DNA of 64,000 bases from an uncultured Pseudomonas sp. (GCF_913777995.1 NZ_CAJYVE010000053.1:1-64000); one strand, 5' to 3'; shown: positions 8,420-16,713, counted from the first letter of the stretch. The notes: generated by a model from the sequence alone, not told the origin. Program-made: numbers and translations.

Positions 8420-8435
8420 TGCAAGAGCTGGGCCA
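8420..8435 (-). promoter_or_regulatory. Sigma54 (-24/-12) promoter of narK
   Basis: On the minus strand TGGCCC-N5-TTGCA differs by one base from the sigma54 consensus and has the correct GG-N10-GC spacing. The predicted start is near 8410. Confidence 0.75.
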
Positions 8436-8500
8436 GTTGTTCGTGACGCTGACCCAGCCAGGCGTTGCGCCGGGCGCGAAGCCGCGGAGCGCGTCGCGCT

Positions 8501-8517
8501 TGCGCCATTTGGGCGCA
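8501..8517. promoter_or_regulatory. NtrC-like enhancer site upstream of narK
   Basis: TGCGCC-N5-GGCGCA is a perfect palindrome resembling the NtrC consensus TGCACC-N5-GGTGCA with one change per arm. Its centre is about 100 bases upstream of the predicted start, the usual place for an NtrC enhancer. This supports joint control by nitrogen limitation and nitrate. Confidence 0.55.
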
Positions 8518-8555
8518 CCGGTGGGCCATTGTGAAAGGTTTCGGGTCAGTCAGGC

Positions 8556-9530
8556 TCAGGCCGCCGGGGCGGGCGCGCCATTGCGAAACAGCCGGCGGTA
8601 GGCCGAGGGCGAGATCTGCAGGGCCTGGAGAAAATGCTGGCGCAGCGACGCACTGCTGCCGAAGCCGCATTCATCGGCGATCTGTTCGATGGAGTGGGCG
8701 CTGCTTTCCAGGCGCTGACGGGCCAGGGCGATGCGCTCGTGGCGCAGCCAGTCGCCGAAGCTGTGCCCGGTGAGGCGCTTGAACTGGCGGGTGAAGGTGC
8801 GGCGGCTCAAGGCCAGGCGCTCGGCAACGGCATCGATGGGGTGCGACTGGTGCAAATGCGCGCGCAACCAGTCCAATAGCTCGGCCATGCGTCGGTCGGC
8901 CAGGCGGCGCGGCACCGGCTGTTCGATGAACTGCGCCTGGTTACCTTCGCGATGGGGCGGGACCACCAGACGCCGGGCCACCTGGTTGGCGGCGTCGTGT
9001 CCATAGTGCTCACGCACGATATGCAGGCAGCAATCGATACCGGCGGCGACGCCTGCCGAGGTCATCACGCTGGCGGATTGCACGTAGAGCACATTGGGGT
9101 CCAGTTGCACGTCCGGGAAACGGCGTTCGAAATCCGCTGCCCAGGCCCAGTGCGTGGTGGCCGAACAACCCGTCAGCAGTCCGGCCTCGGCCAGCACGTA
9201 GGCGCCCAGGCACAGGCCGACCACCCTGGCGCCGCGGGCATGCGCTTGCCGCAGGCCATCGAGCAGGGCCTGCGGCGGTGCATCCCCGCTGGTTCGCCAG
9301 CTGGGTACGATGACGATGTCCGCCCAGTCGAGGCCTTGCAGGTCATGATCGCAGGCCACGCTGAAGCCGGCGGTGGAGCGCAGCGGGCCCGGCTCTGCGG
9401 CGCACACTCGCACATCGAACCAGGGGCCTTGGTGCACGCGGTTCTCACCCAGTACCAGGCAGGGCACCGAGAGGTGGAAAGGGCTGATCTGGTCGAAGGC
9501 CACCACGGCGACCTTGATGGATGAAGGCAT
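8556..9530 (-). CDS. GlxA/FtrA-type AraC family transcriptional regulator
   Basis: A 324-residue protein with an N-terminal DJ-1/PfpI-like domain (about 5-170, with the nucleophile-elbow-like cysteine in GLCLGAYVLAEAG) and a C-terminal AraC double helix-turn-helix (about 215-320, including SRRTFTRQFKRLTGHSFGDW and GFGSSASLRQHF). Relatives sense small metabolites and activate neighbouring catabolic genes. It is divergent from the cysteine hydrolase gene at 9651, its likely target. It lies between narK and nasT but has no visible link to nitrate. The ligand is unknown. Confidence 0.88.
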   Translation of the reverse strand: MPSSIKVAVVAFDQISPFHLSVPCLVLGENRVHQGPWFDVRVCAAEPGPLRSTAGFSVACDHDLQGLDWADIVIVPSWRTSGDAPPQALLDGLRQAHARGARVVGLCLGAYVLAEAGLLTGCSATTHWAWAADFERRFPDVQLDPNVLYVQSASVMTSAGVAAGIDCCLHIVREHYGHDAANQVARRLVVPPHREGNQAQFIEQPVPRRLADRRMAELLDWLRAHLHQSHPIDAVAERLALSRRTFTRQFKRLTGHSFGDWLRHERIALARQRLESSAHSIEQIADECGFGSSASLRQHFLQALQISPSAYRRLFRNGAPAPAA

Positions 9531-9650
9531 GGGTGTTCCGATTCTGTGAGAATGGCCCGATCCTGATGAAATATGGCATTCGGGTCAATGGTGGCCTTGT
9601 CGAGGATCACCGAAACTGGACCGGTCTTCAGCAATCAGGGAATCCATGAC

Positions 9651-10259
9651 ATGGCCAATCCAAGACGCGCATTGATCGTCATCGACGTGCAGAACGAATA
9701 TTTCAGCGGTGGGCTGCCCATCGAGTACCCGGACCCGCAGGTGTCGCTGGCCAACATCGGTCGGGCGATCGACACCGCCGAGGCCCATGGCATTCCGGTG
9801 GTGCTGGTACAGCACCTCGCGGCGGCCGACTCGCCGTTGTTCGCCCGGGGTAGCGAGGGTGCGGCGCTGCACCCGGCGGTGGTCGGGCGCCGACATGCGC
9901 TGCTGGTCGAGAAAGGGCAGGCCAGCGCCTTCGTCGGCACCGGGCTGGGCGAATGGGTGCGAGAGCAGCAGATCGATACCCTGACGGTGGTCGGCTACAT
10001 GACCCAGAACTGTGACGACGCGACCATCAAGCATGCCGTGACCCTGGGTCTGGGGGCGGAGCTGCTCAGCGATGCCAGCGGTTCGCCGTCCTATGCCAAT
10101 CGCGCCGGTCAGGCTACGGCCGAGGAAATCCATCGCGTGGTGACCGTGACCTTGCAGGCAGCCTTCGCGGCGGTGGCCAGTACCGATGCCTGGATCGCGG
10201 CGGTGGAGGCGGGCGAGGCGCTACCACGCGACAACATCTACAGCTCGACGCGCCTTTAG
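9651..10259 (+). CDS. Isochorismatase-family cysteine hydrolase
   Basis: A 202-residue member of the isochorismatase/nicotinamidase superfamily. The catalytic triad is visible as D12 (VIDVQNEYF), K88 (VEKGQ) and C121 (MTQNCDDA). The start at 9651 is chosen because the family motif begins directly after it. The substrate cannot be told from the sequence; nicotinamide, N-carbamoyl compounds and similar amides are typical. It is divergent from the GlxA-type regulator, with a 120-base shared promoter region, which suggests a small inducible catabolic pair. Confidence 0.85.
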   Translation: MANPRRALIVIDVQNEYFSGGLPIEYPDPQVSLANIGRAIDTAEAHGIPVVLVQHLAAADSPLFARGSEGAALHPAVVGRRHALLVEKGQASAFVGTGLGEWVREQQIDTLTVVGYMTQNCDDATIKHAVTLGLGAELLSDASGSPSYANRAGQATAEEIHRVVTVTLQAAFAAVASTDAWIAAVEAGEALPRDNIYSSTRL

Positions 10260-10304
10260 GTCCTTCAGCCCGGGCGGCGTTGGTCGCCATACGGGTCGAT
10301 TGGA

Positions 10305-10394
10305 CCGTTGGCGAGCTTGCTCGCGATGGCCGCGTCACATGCCCGGCAGATGCAGGTAGTTTGTTGACCTGTTCGCGAGCAAGCTCCAACAAAA
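10305..10394. repeat. REP-like doublet between cysteine hydrolase and nasT
   Basis: TTGGCGAGCTTGCTCGCGATGG (first part 10309-10330) and the inverted GTTCGCGAGCAAGCTCCAAC (10371-10390) form a pair around a 40-base spacer. The two genes converge here, so the element may act as the transcript end for both. Confidence 0.65.
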
Positions 10395-10426
10395 GCCAAA
10401 GAGCGCCTAACTGACCAGTCTTGCGC

Positions 10427-11002
10427 CTAGCCGAGCATCTCGCTCATGGCGATGATCTGCTCGGCCACCTGGATCAGCTTCTGCTGGCGGCTCATGGCCT
10501 GGCGGCGCATCAGGGTATAGGCCTCTTCCTCATTGCAGTGCTTCATCTTCATCAACAAGCCTTTGGCCAGTTCGATGCGCTTGCGCTCAGCCAACTGCTG
10601 GTCTCGGGCCAGCAGTTGTGCGCGCAGGGCCTGGTCGCTCTCGAAGCGGGCCATGGCGACATCGAGGATCGGCTGCAGACGCTGGGTCTGGATGCCTTCG
10701 ACGATGTAGGCACTGACTCCGGAGCGGATGGCCTGGCGCATCACGCCGGGATCGTGCTCGTCAGTGAACATCACGATCGGCCTGGGCTGGTCGCGGCTGA
10801 CCAGTACCACCTGTTCCATTACGTCGCGGCCCGGCGATTCGGTGTCGATGAGAATCACGTCGGGGCGCAAGGCTTCCACGCGGGCGGGCAGGTCGATGCT
10901 CAGGCCCGACTCGTCAATGACCTCGAAACCGGCCTGGCTCAGTGCCGCCTTGAGGCGGCCAACCTTCTTGGGGGTGTCGTCGATCAGCAGGATACGCAGC
11001 AT
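10427..11002 (-). CDS. nasT: NasT, ANTAR-domain RNA-binding transcription antiterminator
   Basis: A 191-residue two-domain protein. Residues 1-120 form a receiver-like domain that keeps D53 (ILIDTESPG) and the N-terminal acidic pair but lacks the usual conserved lysine, so it is probably not a classic phospho-receiver. Residues 125-185 form the ANTAR helical bundle (ERKRIELAKGLLMKMK and following). In Azotobacter and other bacteria NasT binds leader RNAs and prevents termination when released from NasS by nitrate or nitrite. Start at 11002 with GGAGG eight bases upstream. It lies 13 bases after nasS. Three candidate RNA targets are visible in this window. Confidence 0.94.
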   Translation of the reverse strand: MLRILLIDDTPKKVGRLKAALSQAGFEVIDESGLSIDLPARVEALRPDVILIDTESPGRDVMEQVVLVSRDQPRPIVMFTDEHDPGVMRQAIRSGVSAYIVEGIQTQRLQPILDVAMARFESDQALRAQLLARDQQLAERKRIELAKGLLMKMKHCNEEEAYTLMRRQAMSRQQKLIQVAEQIIAMSEMLG

Positions 11003-11015
11003 GCTTGCGACCTCC

Positions 11016-12227
11016 TCACCGGGTGGCGATGGCAGGTGCGCCATCGCTACGTGAATGCAGGGTGAAACTGCGTGCGTAGCCGACCGGGTCGCTGCCATCC
11101 CAGACCCGGCCATCGATCAGCTGGCTGCTGCGCAGCGTGCTGTCGGGTATCGCGATGTCCAGGGCGCGGGCCGCTTGGTCGTAGAGGTCAAGCTGATGCA
11201 CGCGGCTGGCCACTGCCAGGTAGTCCGGGTCCTCGCGCAACAGGCCCCAGCGACGGAACTGGGTCATGAACCACATACCGTCGGACAGCCAGGGAAAGGT
11301 CACCTGGCCGTCGCCGAACAGGCGCAGCGCATGCGGATCCTGCCAGTGGTTGCCGAGGCCGTCGTCGTATTGGCCCAGCAGGCGCGGTTCGATGCAGTCC
11401 ACCGGTGTGTCGAGGTAATCGCTGCCGCTGAGCAATTGTGCGGTGCTGCGGCGGTTTTCCACGCTCTGTTCGATGAAGCGACTGGCTTCCAGTACCGCCA
11501 TGGTCAGGGCGCGAGCGGTGTTGGGGTTCTGCTCGACGAACTCGCGGGTGCAGCCCAGCACCTTGCCGGGATGGTCGGGCCATATCGACTGACTGGTGGC
11601 CAGGGTAAAGCCCAGTTGCTGGTTGACCGCACTGGCCCCCCAGGGCTCGCCCACGCAGCAGCCGTCGATACGCCCGGCCTGCAGGTGCGCGACCATCAGC
11701 GGCGGCGGTACTACGACGCTGTTGACGTCCTTGAGTGGATGGATGCCCTGGCTGGCCAGCCAGTAATACAGCCACATGGCATGGTTGCCGGTGGGAAAGG
11801 TCTGCGCAAAGGTCAGCTTTGCACTATTGTGGTGCGCGTAGCGCTCCAGTGCTGCAGGGTTGGTCACGCCCGCGCGTTGCAAGGCATGGGACAGGTGGAT
11901 GCACTGGCCGTTCTGGTTCAGGCCCATGAGCACCGCCATTTCGGTACTCGCGGTGCCGCTGATGCCCAGTTGCATGGCATACACCAGGCCGTACAGGCTG
12001 TGGGCGGCCTGCAGCTGACCGCTGATCAGTCGGTCGCGCAGGTTGGCCCAGGAGCTTTGGCGCCGGAGGTTCAAGGTCAGGCCGTAGGGCTGGGCGAATC
12101 CCTGAGTGGCGGCCACCACCAGGGACGCGCAGTCGGTCAGGGGCATGAAGCCGATGTCGATGCTGTTCATTTCCGGGGCATCGCTGCCCGCCACCCAGTC
12201 CAGGGCATTGCTTGCTCGAAGGGTCAT
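11016..12227 (-). CDS. nasS: NasS, nitrate/nitrite sensor of the NrtA/CmpA binding-protein family
   Basis: A 403-residue homologue of periplasmic nitrate-binding proteins but without a signal peptide, so cytoplasmic. Typical family segments include GFMPLTDCA near the start, the central LKDVNSVVVPPPLMVAHLQAGRIDGCCVGEPWG and the C-terminal WFMTQFRRWG. NasS binds and silences NasT until nitrate or nitrite is present. I chose the ATG at 12227 (AAGGCT upstream); another ATG in frame seven codons earlier (12248) would put the start only two bases after the leader terminator U tract. Confidence 0.92.
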   Translation of the reverse strand: MTLRASNALDWVAGSDAPEMNSIDIGFMPLTDCASLVVAATQGFAQPYGLTLNLRRQSSWANLRDRLISGQLQAAHSLYGLVYAMQLGISGTASTEMAVLMGLNQNGQCIHLSHALQRAGVTNPAALERYAHHNSAKLTFAQTFPTGNHAMWLYYWLASQGIHPLKDVNSVVVPPPLMVAHLQAGRIDGCCVGEPWGASAVNQQLGFTLATSQSIWPDHPGKVLGCTREFVEQNPNTARALTMAVLEASRFIEQSVENRRSTAQLLSGSDYLDTPVDCIEPRLLGQYDDGLGNHWQDPHALRLFGDGQVTFPWLSDGMWFMTQFRRWGLLREDPDYLAVASRVHQLDLYDQAARALDIAIPDSTLRSSQLIDGRVWDGSDPVGYARSFTLHSRSDGAPAIATR

Positions 12228-12250
12228 AAGCCTTGCCTGTCCACACATTC

Positions 12251-12298
12251 AAAAAAAACGTCGTCAGGCTTCATTGCAGGCAATGAACCCTGACGACG
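12251..12298 (-). terminator. Intrinsic terminator in the nasS-nasT leader (attenuator)
   Basis: On the minus strand CGUCGUCAGG (12298-12289) pairs perfectly with CCUGACGACG (12268-12259), and inside it UUCAUUG pairs with CAAUGAA around the loop CCUG. Eight U follow immediately (12258-12251). It stands directly before nasS, and no minus-strand gene lies upstream for it to terminate, so it must act as a leader attenuator. Its first bases (GUCG) are the 3' arm of the hexaloop hairpin at 12294-12307. Confidence 0.92.
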
Positions 12299-12331
12299 CC
12301 ATTGTCGATCTCGCACCGGCGCCTTTGCCGG
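12294..12331 (-). promoter_or_regulatory. Tandem hexaloop hairpins, predicted NasT target in its own operon leader
   Basis: On the minus strand hairpin 1 (12331-12316) is CCGGC-AAAGGC-GCCGG and hairpin 2 (12307-12294) is CGAC-AAUGGC-GUCG, eight bases apart. Both hexaloops have A1 and G4. The 3' arm of hairpin 2 is the start of the terminator stem, giving a mutually exclusive switch. Confidence 0.85.
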
Positions 12332-12348
12332 AGCTATTGAAGAGATTT

Positions 12349-12364
12349 AGCAAGGCCTGTGCCA
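12349..12364 (-). promoter_or_regulatory. Sigma54 (-24/-12) promoter of nasS-nasT
   Basis: On the minus strand TGGCAC-N5-TTGCT is a full match to the sigma54 consensus. Transcription would start near 12339, eight bases before the first hexaloop hairpin. No clear NtrC palindrome was found upstream, a region that runs into pyrD. Confidence 0.8.
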
Positions 12365-12410
12365 GTGCTCCAGACGCAGTCATGGCTCGCCTAGCGAGGG
12401 TAGCGGCGTC

Positions 12411-12416
12411 TATAAT
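12411..12416 (+). promoter_or_regulatory. Putative -10 element of pyrD
   Basis: TATAAT lies 41 bases before the pyrD start. No convincing -35 hexamer is seen at standard spacing. Confidence 0.45.
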
Positions 12417-12456
12417 CGCCGGCTGACTCCAGCCGCCTAACGAGCCTTGCCCGCCC

Positions 12457-13482
12457 ATGTACAACCTGGCCCGCCAGCTACTCTTCAAACTCTCCCCGGA
12501 AACGTCCCATGACCTGTCGCTGGACCTGATCGGCGCCGGTGGCCGTCTGGGCCTCAACGGCTTGCTGTGCCGCGCGCCGCTGCAGTTGCCGGTGACCGTG
12601 ATGGGCCTGCGCTTCCCCAACCCTGTGGGGCTGGCAGCGGGCCTGGACAAGAACGGTGCGGCCATCGACGGCTTCGCGCAGCTGGGCTTCGGCTTCGTCG
12701 AGATCGGTACCGTGACGCCTCGCCCGCAGCCGGGCAACCCCAAGCCCCGGCTGTTCCGCCTGCCCGAGGCCGAAGGCATCATCAACCGCATGGGCTTCAA
12801 CAACCTGGGCGTGGATCACCTGCTGCAGCGGGTCAAGGCGGCCAAGTACCGTGGCGTGCTGGGCATCAATATCGGCAAGAATTTCGATACGCCGGTCGAG
12901 CGTGCGGTAGATGACTACCTGATCTGCCTGGACAAGGTCTACGACCATGCCAGCTATGTGACCGTGAACGTCAGCTCGCCGAATACCCCAGGCCTGCGCA
13001 GCCTGCAGTTCGGCGACTCGCTCAAGCAGCTGCTTGAAGCCCTGCGCTTGCGCCAGGAGGCGCTGACCCAGCAGTACGGCAAGCGGGTACCCCTGGCGAT
13101 CAAGATCGCGCCGGACATGACCGACGAAGAAACCGTGCTGGTGGCCAGCGCGCTGCTGGAAACCGGCATGGACGCGGTCATCGCCACCAATACCACCCTC
13201 AGCCGCGAAGGTGTCGAAGGCCTGGCGCATGCCAACGAGGCGGGCGGCCTGTCCGGTGCGCCGGTGCGTGAGAAGAGCACCCACACGGTGAAGGTTCTGG
13301 CGGGTGAACTGGCCGGGCGCCTGCCGATCATCGCTGCAGGTGGTATCACCGAGGGGCGGCATGCTGCCGAGAAGATCCAGGCGGGCGCGAGCCTGGTGCA
13401 GGTCTATTCGGGATTCATCTACAAAGGTCCGGCGCTGATCCGCGAGTCGGTGGACGCGATCGCCGCGCTGCCGCGCTCCTGA
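12457..13482 (+). CDS. pyrD: Dihydroorotate dehydrogenase (quinone), class 2
   Basis: A 341-residue membrane-associated flavoenzyme that oxidises dihydroorotate to orotate with quinone, the fourth step of pyrimidine synthesis. Class 2 features are the amphipathic N-terminal helix ([14 protein letters not shown]), the FMN site [14 protein letters not shown], the active-site serine region [28 protein letters not shown] and the phosphate-binding GGITEGRHA. Length is normal. It is transcribed away from nasS with a 229-base gap that carries both promoters. Confidence 0.96.
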   Translation: MYNLARQLLFKLSPETSHDLSLDLIGAGGRLGLNGLLCRAPLQLPVTVMGLRFPNPVGLAAGLDKNGAAIDGFAQLGFGFVEIGTVTPRPQPGNPKPRLFRLPEAEGIINRMGFNNLGVDHLLQRVKAAKYRGVLGINIGKNFDTPVERAVDDYLICLDKVYDHASYVTVNVSSPNTPGLRSLQFGDSLKQLLEALRLRQEALTQQYGKRVPLAIKIAPDMTDEETVLVASALLETGMDAVIATNTTLSREGVEGLAHANEAGGLSGAPVREKSTHTVKVLAGELAGRLPIIAAGGITEGRHAAEKIQAGASLVQVYSGFIYKGPALIRESVDAIAALPRS

Positions 13483-13489
13483 CGCCAGC

Positions 13490-13518
13490 AAAAAGGGGCT
13501 CCTGAAAAGGAGCCCCTG
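13490..13518 (-). terminator. Terminator of rmf (possibly also used by pyrD)
   Basis: AGGGGCTCCT-GAAA-AGGAGCCCCT (13494-13517) is a perfect ten-pair hairpin. The run of five A at 13489-13493 reads as a U tract on the minus strand, so it terminates rmf. On the plus strand it follows pyrD by 11 bases but lacks a U tract. Confidence 0.8.
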
Positions 13519-13602
13519 GGCCTGTGGCCTGCCGCCTGGTTGGGCGGTGATCAAGTAGTAATGAAGTCAAACAAAAATGTGATGGACTGGTCGGAAGCTA
13601 CC

Positions 13603-13818
13603 TCAGCCGACCGCGTGAAGTTCGTTGAGTCTGTGGATGCCCGCAGTGCCGGTCATGCCATCCCAGTGGTCGCCGCGGCCCTCCCGCCAGCCATTGATCC
13701 AGGCTTGACGTACCGACGGCAGGGTAAATGGGCAAAGCTCGCGGGACTTGCCATTAACACCGTACTGATAGCCGCGCAAAAATGCTCTTTCCAACGGATC
13801 ACGCTTGAGTCTTCTCAT
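13603..13818 (-). CDS. rmf: Ribosome modulation factor
   Basis: A 71-residue basic protein that converts 70S ribosomes to inactive 100S dimers in stationary phase. The family core MRRLKRDPLERAFLRGYQYGVNGKSRELCPF and the following TLPSVRQAWINGWREGRGD are clear. The start at 13818 gives the usual family length; the frame is open 32 codons further but that part does not look like Rmf. It has its own terminator and a long structured upstream region, so it is monocistronic. Confidence 0.93.
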   Translation of the reverse strand: MRRLKRDPLERAFLRGYQYGVNGKSRELCPFTLPSVRQAWINGWREGRGDHWDGMTGTAGIHRLNELHAVG

Positions 13819-14379
13819 AGGGTGTTGCCCTCGTTTGTTGACTGTAATGTCCATGGACCTCATGTCGAGGTCAGGCAGAAATCTTCTGCCTTGTCTGCCC
13901 GCTGCCGGCGTCACGGGCGAGGTGCCGCCACCGTTGCGGTGACGACCTGAGACGATTTCTAACCAAAGCGCGAATGGCTGTGAATGATCGATTTGTCATA
14001 AGCACGTCACATTTAGAACTGACCAGCCATAAGAAACACTGTGTTTCATCACTGAATCAGTCAATAATCCTGCGCCCCCAAGGAGTTGCGTTTCTCCGGC
14101 GCCGAAACGGCGGAGGTCGGTGATGGCTGAATGCTTTTAGTTGTTATTCGACGAAGGGTCGCAACAGGATGTGTCTTGTCGCTCGTTCGCAGCGTTATGG
14201 CGCAAGGCTATCCGCAAAGTGCAACAATCCATGAAACGACTGTCGCCGTGATGCAACATTTTCACGCGATGGACCGGCACAATGTGTGTGCCATGCAGGT
14301 GCTGACCGAACAGCACCTGTCTTGAATCAGGTCGGGCGATGCGTTGCCCGCCACAGACGGCCCAGGCCCTGGAATCTAC
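13819..14379. other. Intergenic region: rmf promoter/leader and rlmKL leader
   Basis: No convincing gene. The rmf side holds two perfect palindromes, GACCTC-N5-GAGGTC (13856-13872) and GCAGAA-N3-TTCTGC (13875-13889), which would fold in the rmf 5' untranslated region. The rlmKL side holds a perfect nine-pair hairpin at 14296-14319 (CAGGTGCTG/CAGCACCTG). A 64-codon plus-strand frame at 14131 has no ribosome binding site or recognisable sequence. The divergent promoters must lie around 13,960-14,250, but I could not assign hexamers with confidence. Confidence 0.5.
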
Positions 14380-16599
14380 ATGTCGGATCGCTACGAACTT
14401 TATCTCACCTGCCCCAAGGGCCTGGAAGGACTGCTGGCCGAGGAGGCTACCGGGCTGGGCCTGGAAGACACCCGGGAACACACCAGCGCCATTCGTGGCC
14501 AGGCCGACATGGAGACCGCCTACCGGCTGTGCCTGTGGTCGCGGCTCGCCAACCGGGTGCTGCTGGTGCTCAAACGCTTCCCGATGAGCAATGCCGACGA
14601 CCTCTACCAGGGTGTGCTGGACGTCGATTGGCAGGACCACCTGGAGCCTGATGGCAGCATTGCCGTGGAGTTCAGCGGCCATGGTTCGGGGATCGACAAC
14701 AGTCACTTCGGTGCCTTGAAGGTCAAGGACGCCATCGTCGACAAGCTGCGCACCGCCGATGGTCTGCGCCCCTCGGTGGACAAGATCAACCCGGACCTGC
14801 GCGTACACCTGCGTCTGGACCGTGGTCAGGCAATCCTTTCGCTGGATCTTTCCGGGCACAGCCTGCACCAGCGCGGTTACCGCCTGCAGCAAGGCGCGGC
14901 GCCGCTCAAGGAGAACCTCGCCGCCGCCGTGCTGATCCGTGCCGGCTGGCCGCGCATCGCCGCCGAGGGCGGCGCACTGGCCGACCCGATGTGCGGGGTC
15001 GGCACCTTCCTGGTCGAAGCGGGGATGATCGCCGCCGATATCGCTCCGAACCTCAAGCGCGAGCGCTGGGGGTTCTCGGCCTGGCTGGGGCATGTGCCGG
15101 CGTTGTGGCGCAAGCTGCACGACGAAGCCCTGGCGCGCGCCGAGGCCGGCCTGGCCAGGCCACCGCTGTGGATTCGCGGCTACGAGGCCGATCCGCGGCT
15201 GATCCAGCCGGGGCGCAACAACATCGAACGCGCCGGGCTGAGTGACTGGATCAAGATCTACCAGGGCGAGGTCGGCACCTTCGAGCCACGCACCGACCAG
15301 AACCAGAAGGGCCTGGTGATCTGCAACCCGCCGTACGGCGAGCGCCTGGGCGACGAAGCCAGCCTGTTGTACCTCTACCAGAACCTCGGTGAGCGGCTGC
15401 GCCAGGCCTGCTTCGGCTGGGAGGCGGCGGTGTTCACTGGTGCTCCGGACCTGGGCAAGCGCATGGGCATTCGCAGCCACAAGCAGTATGCGTTCTGGAA
15501 CGGCGCCTTGCCCTGCAAGCTGCTGTTGCTCAAGGTACAGCCCGACCAGTTCGTCACGGGCGAGCGGCGCCAGGGCGACCATCGGCAGACCGAGCCCGGT
15601 GCAGACCACGAGCCTCGCCAGCCGGCGACGGCCGCTGCGCCCGTGGAGCAGGCACGCCTCAGCGAAGGCGGGCAGATGTTCGCCAACCGCCTGCAGAAGA
15701 ATCTCAAGCAGTTGGGCAAGTGGGTACGTCGTGAAGGCGTGGAATGCTACCGCGTGTATGACGCCGACATGCCCGAGTATGCCCTGGCGGTCGACCTGTA
15801 CCGCGATTGGGTGCATGTGCAGGAGTATGCGGCGCCGCGCTCGGTCGACCCGCAGAAAGCCTCGGCGCGCCTGTTCGACGCCCTGGCAGCGATTCCGCAG
15901 ACCCTGGGCATCGACAAGAGCCATGTGGTAGTCAAGCGTCGCGAACGCCAGACCGGCACTCGCCAGTACGAGCGCCAGGCGGCCCAGGGGCAGTTCCTCG
16001 AAGTCAACGAGGGCGGCGTACGCCTGCTGGTCAACCTGACCGATTACCTGGACACCGGCCTGTTCCTCGACCATCGGCCGATGCGCATGCGCATCCAGCG
16101 CGAGGCGGCCGGCAAGCGCTTCCTCAACCTGTTCTGCTACACCGCCACGGCCAGTGTGCATGCGGCCAAGGGCGGTGCGCGCAGCACCACCAGTGTCGAC
16201 CTCTCGCGCACCTACCTGGATTGGGCGCGGCGTAACCTGTCGCTCAATGGTTTTTCCGACAAGAACCGGTTGGAGCAGGGCGACGTGATGAGCTGGCTGC
16301 GCGAGTGCCGCGACGAGTACGAACTGATCTTCATCGACCCGCCGACCTTCTCCAACTCCAAGCGTATGGAAGGGGTGTTCGACGTGCAGCGTGACCAGGT
16401 CGAGCTGCTCGACCTGGCGATGGCGCGTCTGGCACCCGGCGGCGTGCTGTATTTCTCCAACAACTTCCGGCGCTTCGCGCTGGACGAGCATGTGATGCAG
16501 CGTTATGCGGTGGAGGAAATCACTGGGCAAACCATCGACCCGGATTTCGCCCGTAACGAGCGCATCCACCGAGCCTGGAGAATCACCGCCCGGGGTTGA
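14380..16599 (+). CDS. rlmL: Bifunctional 23S rRNA methyltransferase RlmKL (m2G2445 and m7G2069)
   Basis: A 739-residue fusion of two SAM-dependent rRNA methyltransferases. An N-terminal THUMP region (about 45-155) is followed by the RlmL domain with the catalytic ICNPPYGERLG motif near residue 314, and then the RlmK domain with IDPPTFSNSKRM near 652. A proline/glutamine-rich linker near 400-420 joins the halves. The start at 14380 gives MSDRYELYLTCPKGLEGLL, the normal family start. It stands alone. Confidence 0.95.
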   Translation: MSDRYELYLTCPKGLEGLLAEEATGLGLEDTREHTSAIRGQADMETAYRLCLWSRLANRVLLVLKRFPMSNADDLYQGVLDVDWQDHLEPDGSIAVEFSGHGSGIDNSHFGALKVKDAIVDKLRTADGLRPSVDKINPDLRVHLRLDRGQAILSLDLSGHSLHQRGYRLQQGAAPLKENLAAAVLIRAGWPRIAAEGGALADPMCGVGTFLVEAGMIAADIAPNLKRERWGFSAWLGHVPALWRKLHDEALARAEAGLARPPLWIRGYEADPRLIQPGRNNIERAGLSDWIKIYQGEVGTFEPRTDQNQKGLVICNPPYGERLGDEASLLYLYQNLGERLRQACFGWEAAVFTGAPDLGKRMGIRSHKQYAFWNGALPCKLLLLKVQPDQFVTGERRQGDHRQTEPGADHEPRQPATAAAPVEQARLSEGGQMFANRLQKNLKQLGKWVRREGVECYRVYDADMPEYALAVDLYRDWVHVQEYAAPRSVDPQKASARLFDALAAIPQTLGIDKSHVVVKRRERQTGTRQYERQAAQGQFLEVNEGGVRLLVNLTDYLDTGLFLDHRPMRMRIQREAAGKRFLNLFCYTATASVHAAKGGARSTTSVDLSRTYLDWARRNLSLNGFSDKNRLEQGDVMSWLRECRDEYELIFIDPPTFSNSKRMEGVFDVQRDQVELLDLAMARLAPGGVLYFSNNFRRFALDEHVMQRYAVEEITGQTIDPDFARNERIHRAWRITARG

Positions 16600-16681
16600 G
16601 TGCGGCTTTCCAGAACTGTCGCAGGTCAGGCCCGCCATGCCTTGAATCTGGCATATTCAACGGTCAAGAGCAGGAGGCTCG

Positions 16682-16713
16682 GGCATTCTCGCTGCCGTCG
16701 AGGCGAGAATGCC
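16682..16713. repeat. Perfect hairpin between rlmKL and the GGDEF gene
   Basis: GGCATTCTCGC (16682-16692) and GCGAGAATGCC (16703-16713) form 11 perfect pairs around a ten-base loop. No U tract follows on either strand, so it is not a standard terminator. Confidence 0.6.

Noticed and set aside
14131..14325. A 64-codon plus-strand frame before rlmKL
   Set aside because: No ribosome binding site, no recognised sequence, and it contains the hairpin at 14296-14319.
14137..16638. An 833-codon open frame on the strand opposite rlmKL
   Set aside because: It is the complement of a clear RlmKL gene in GC-rich DNA; composition and lack of motifs mark it as a shadow.
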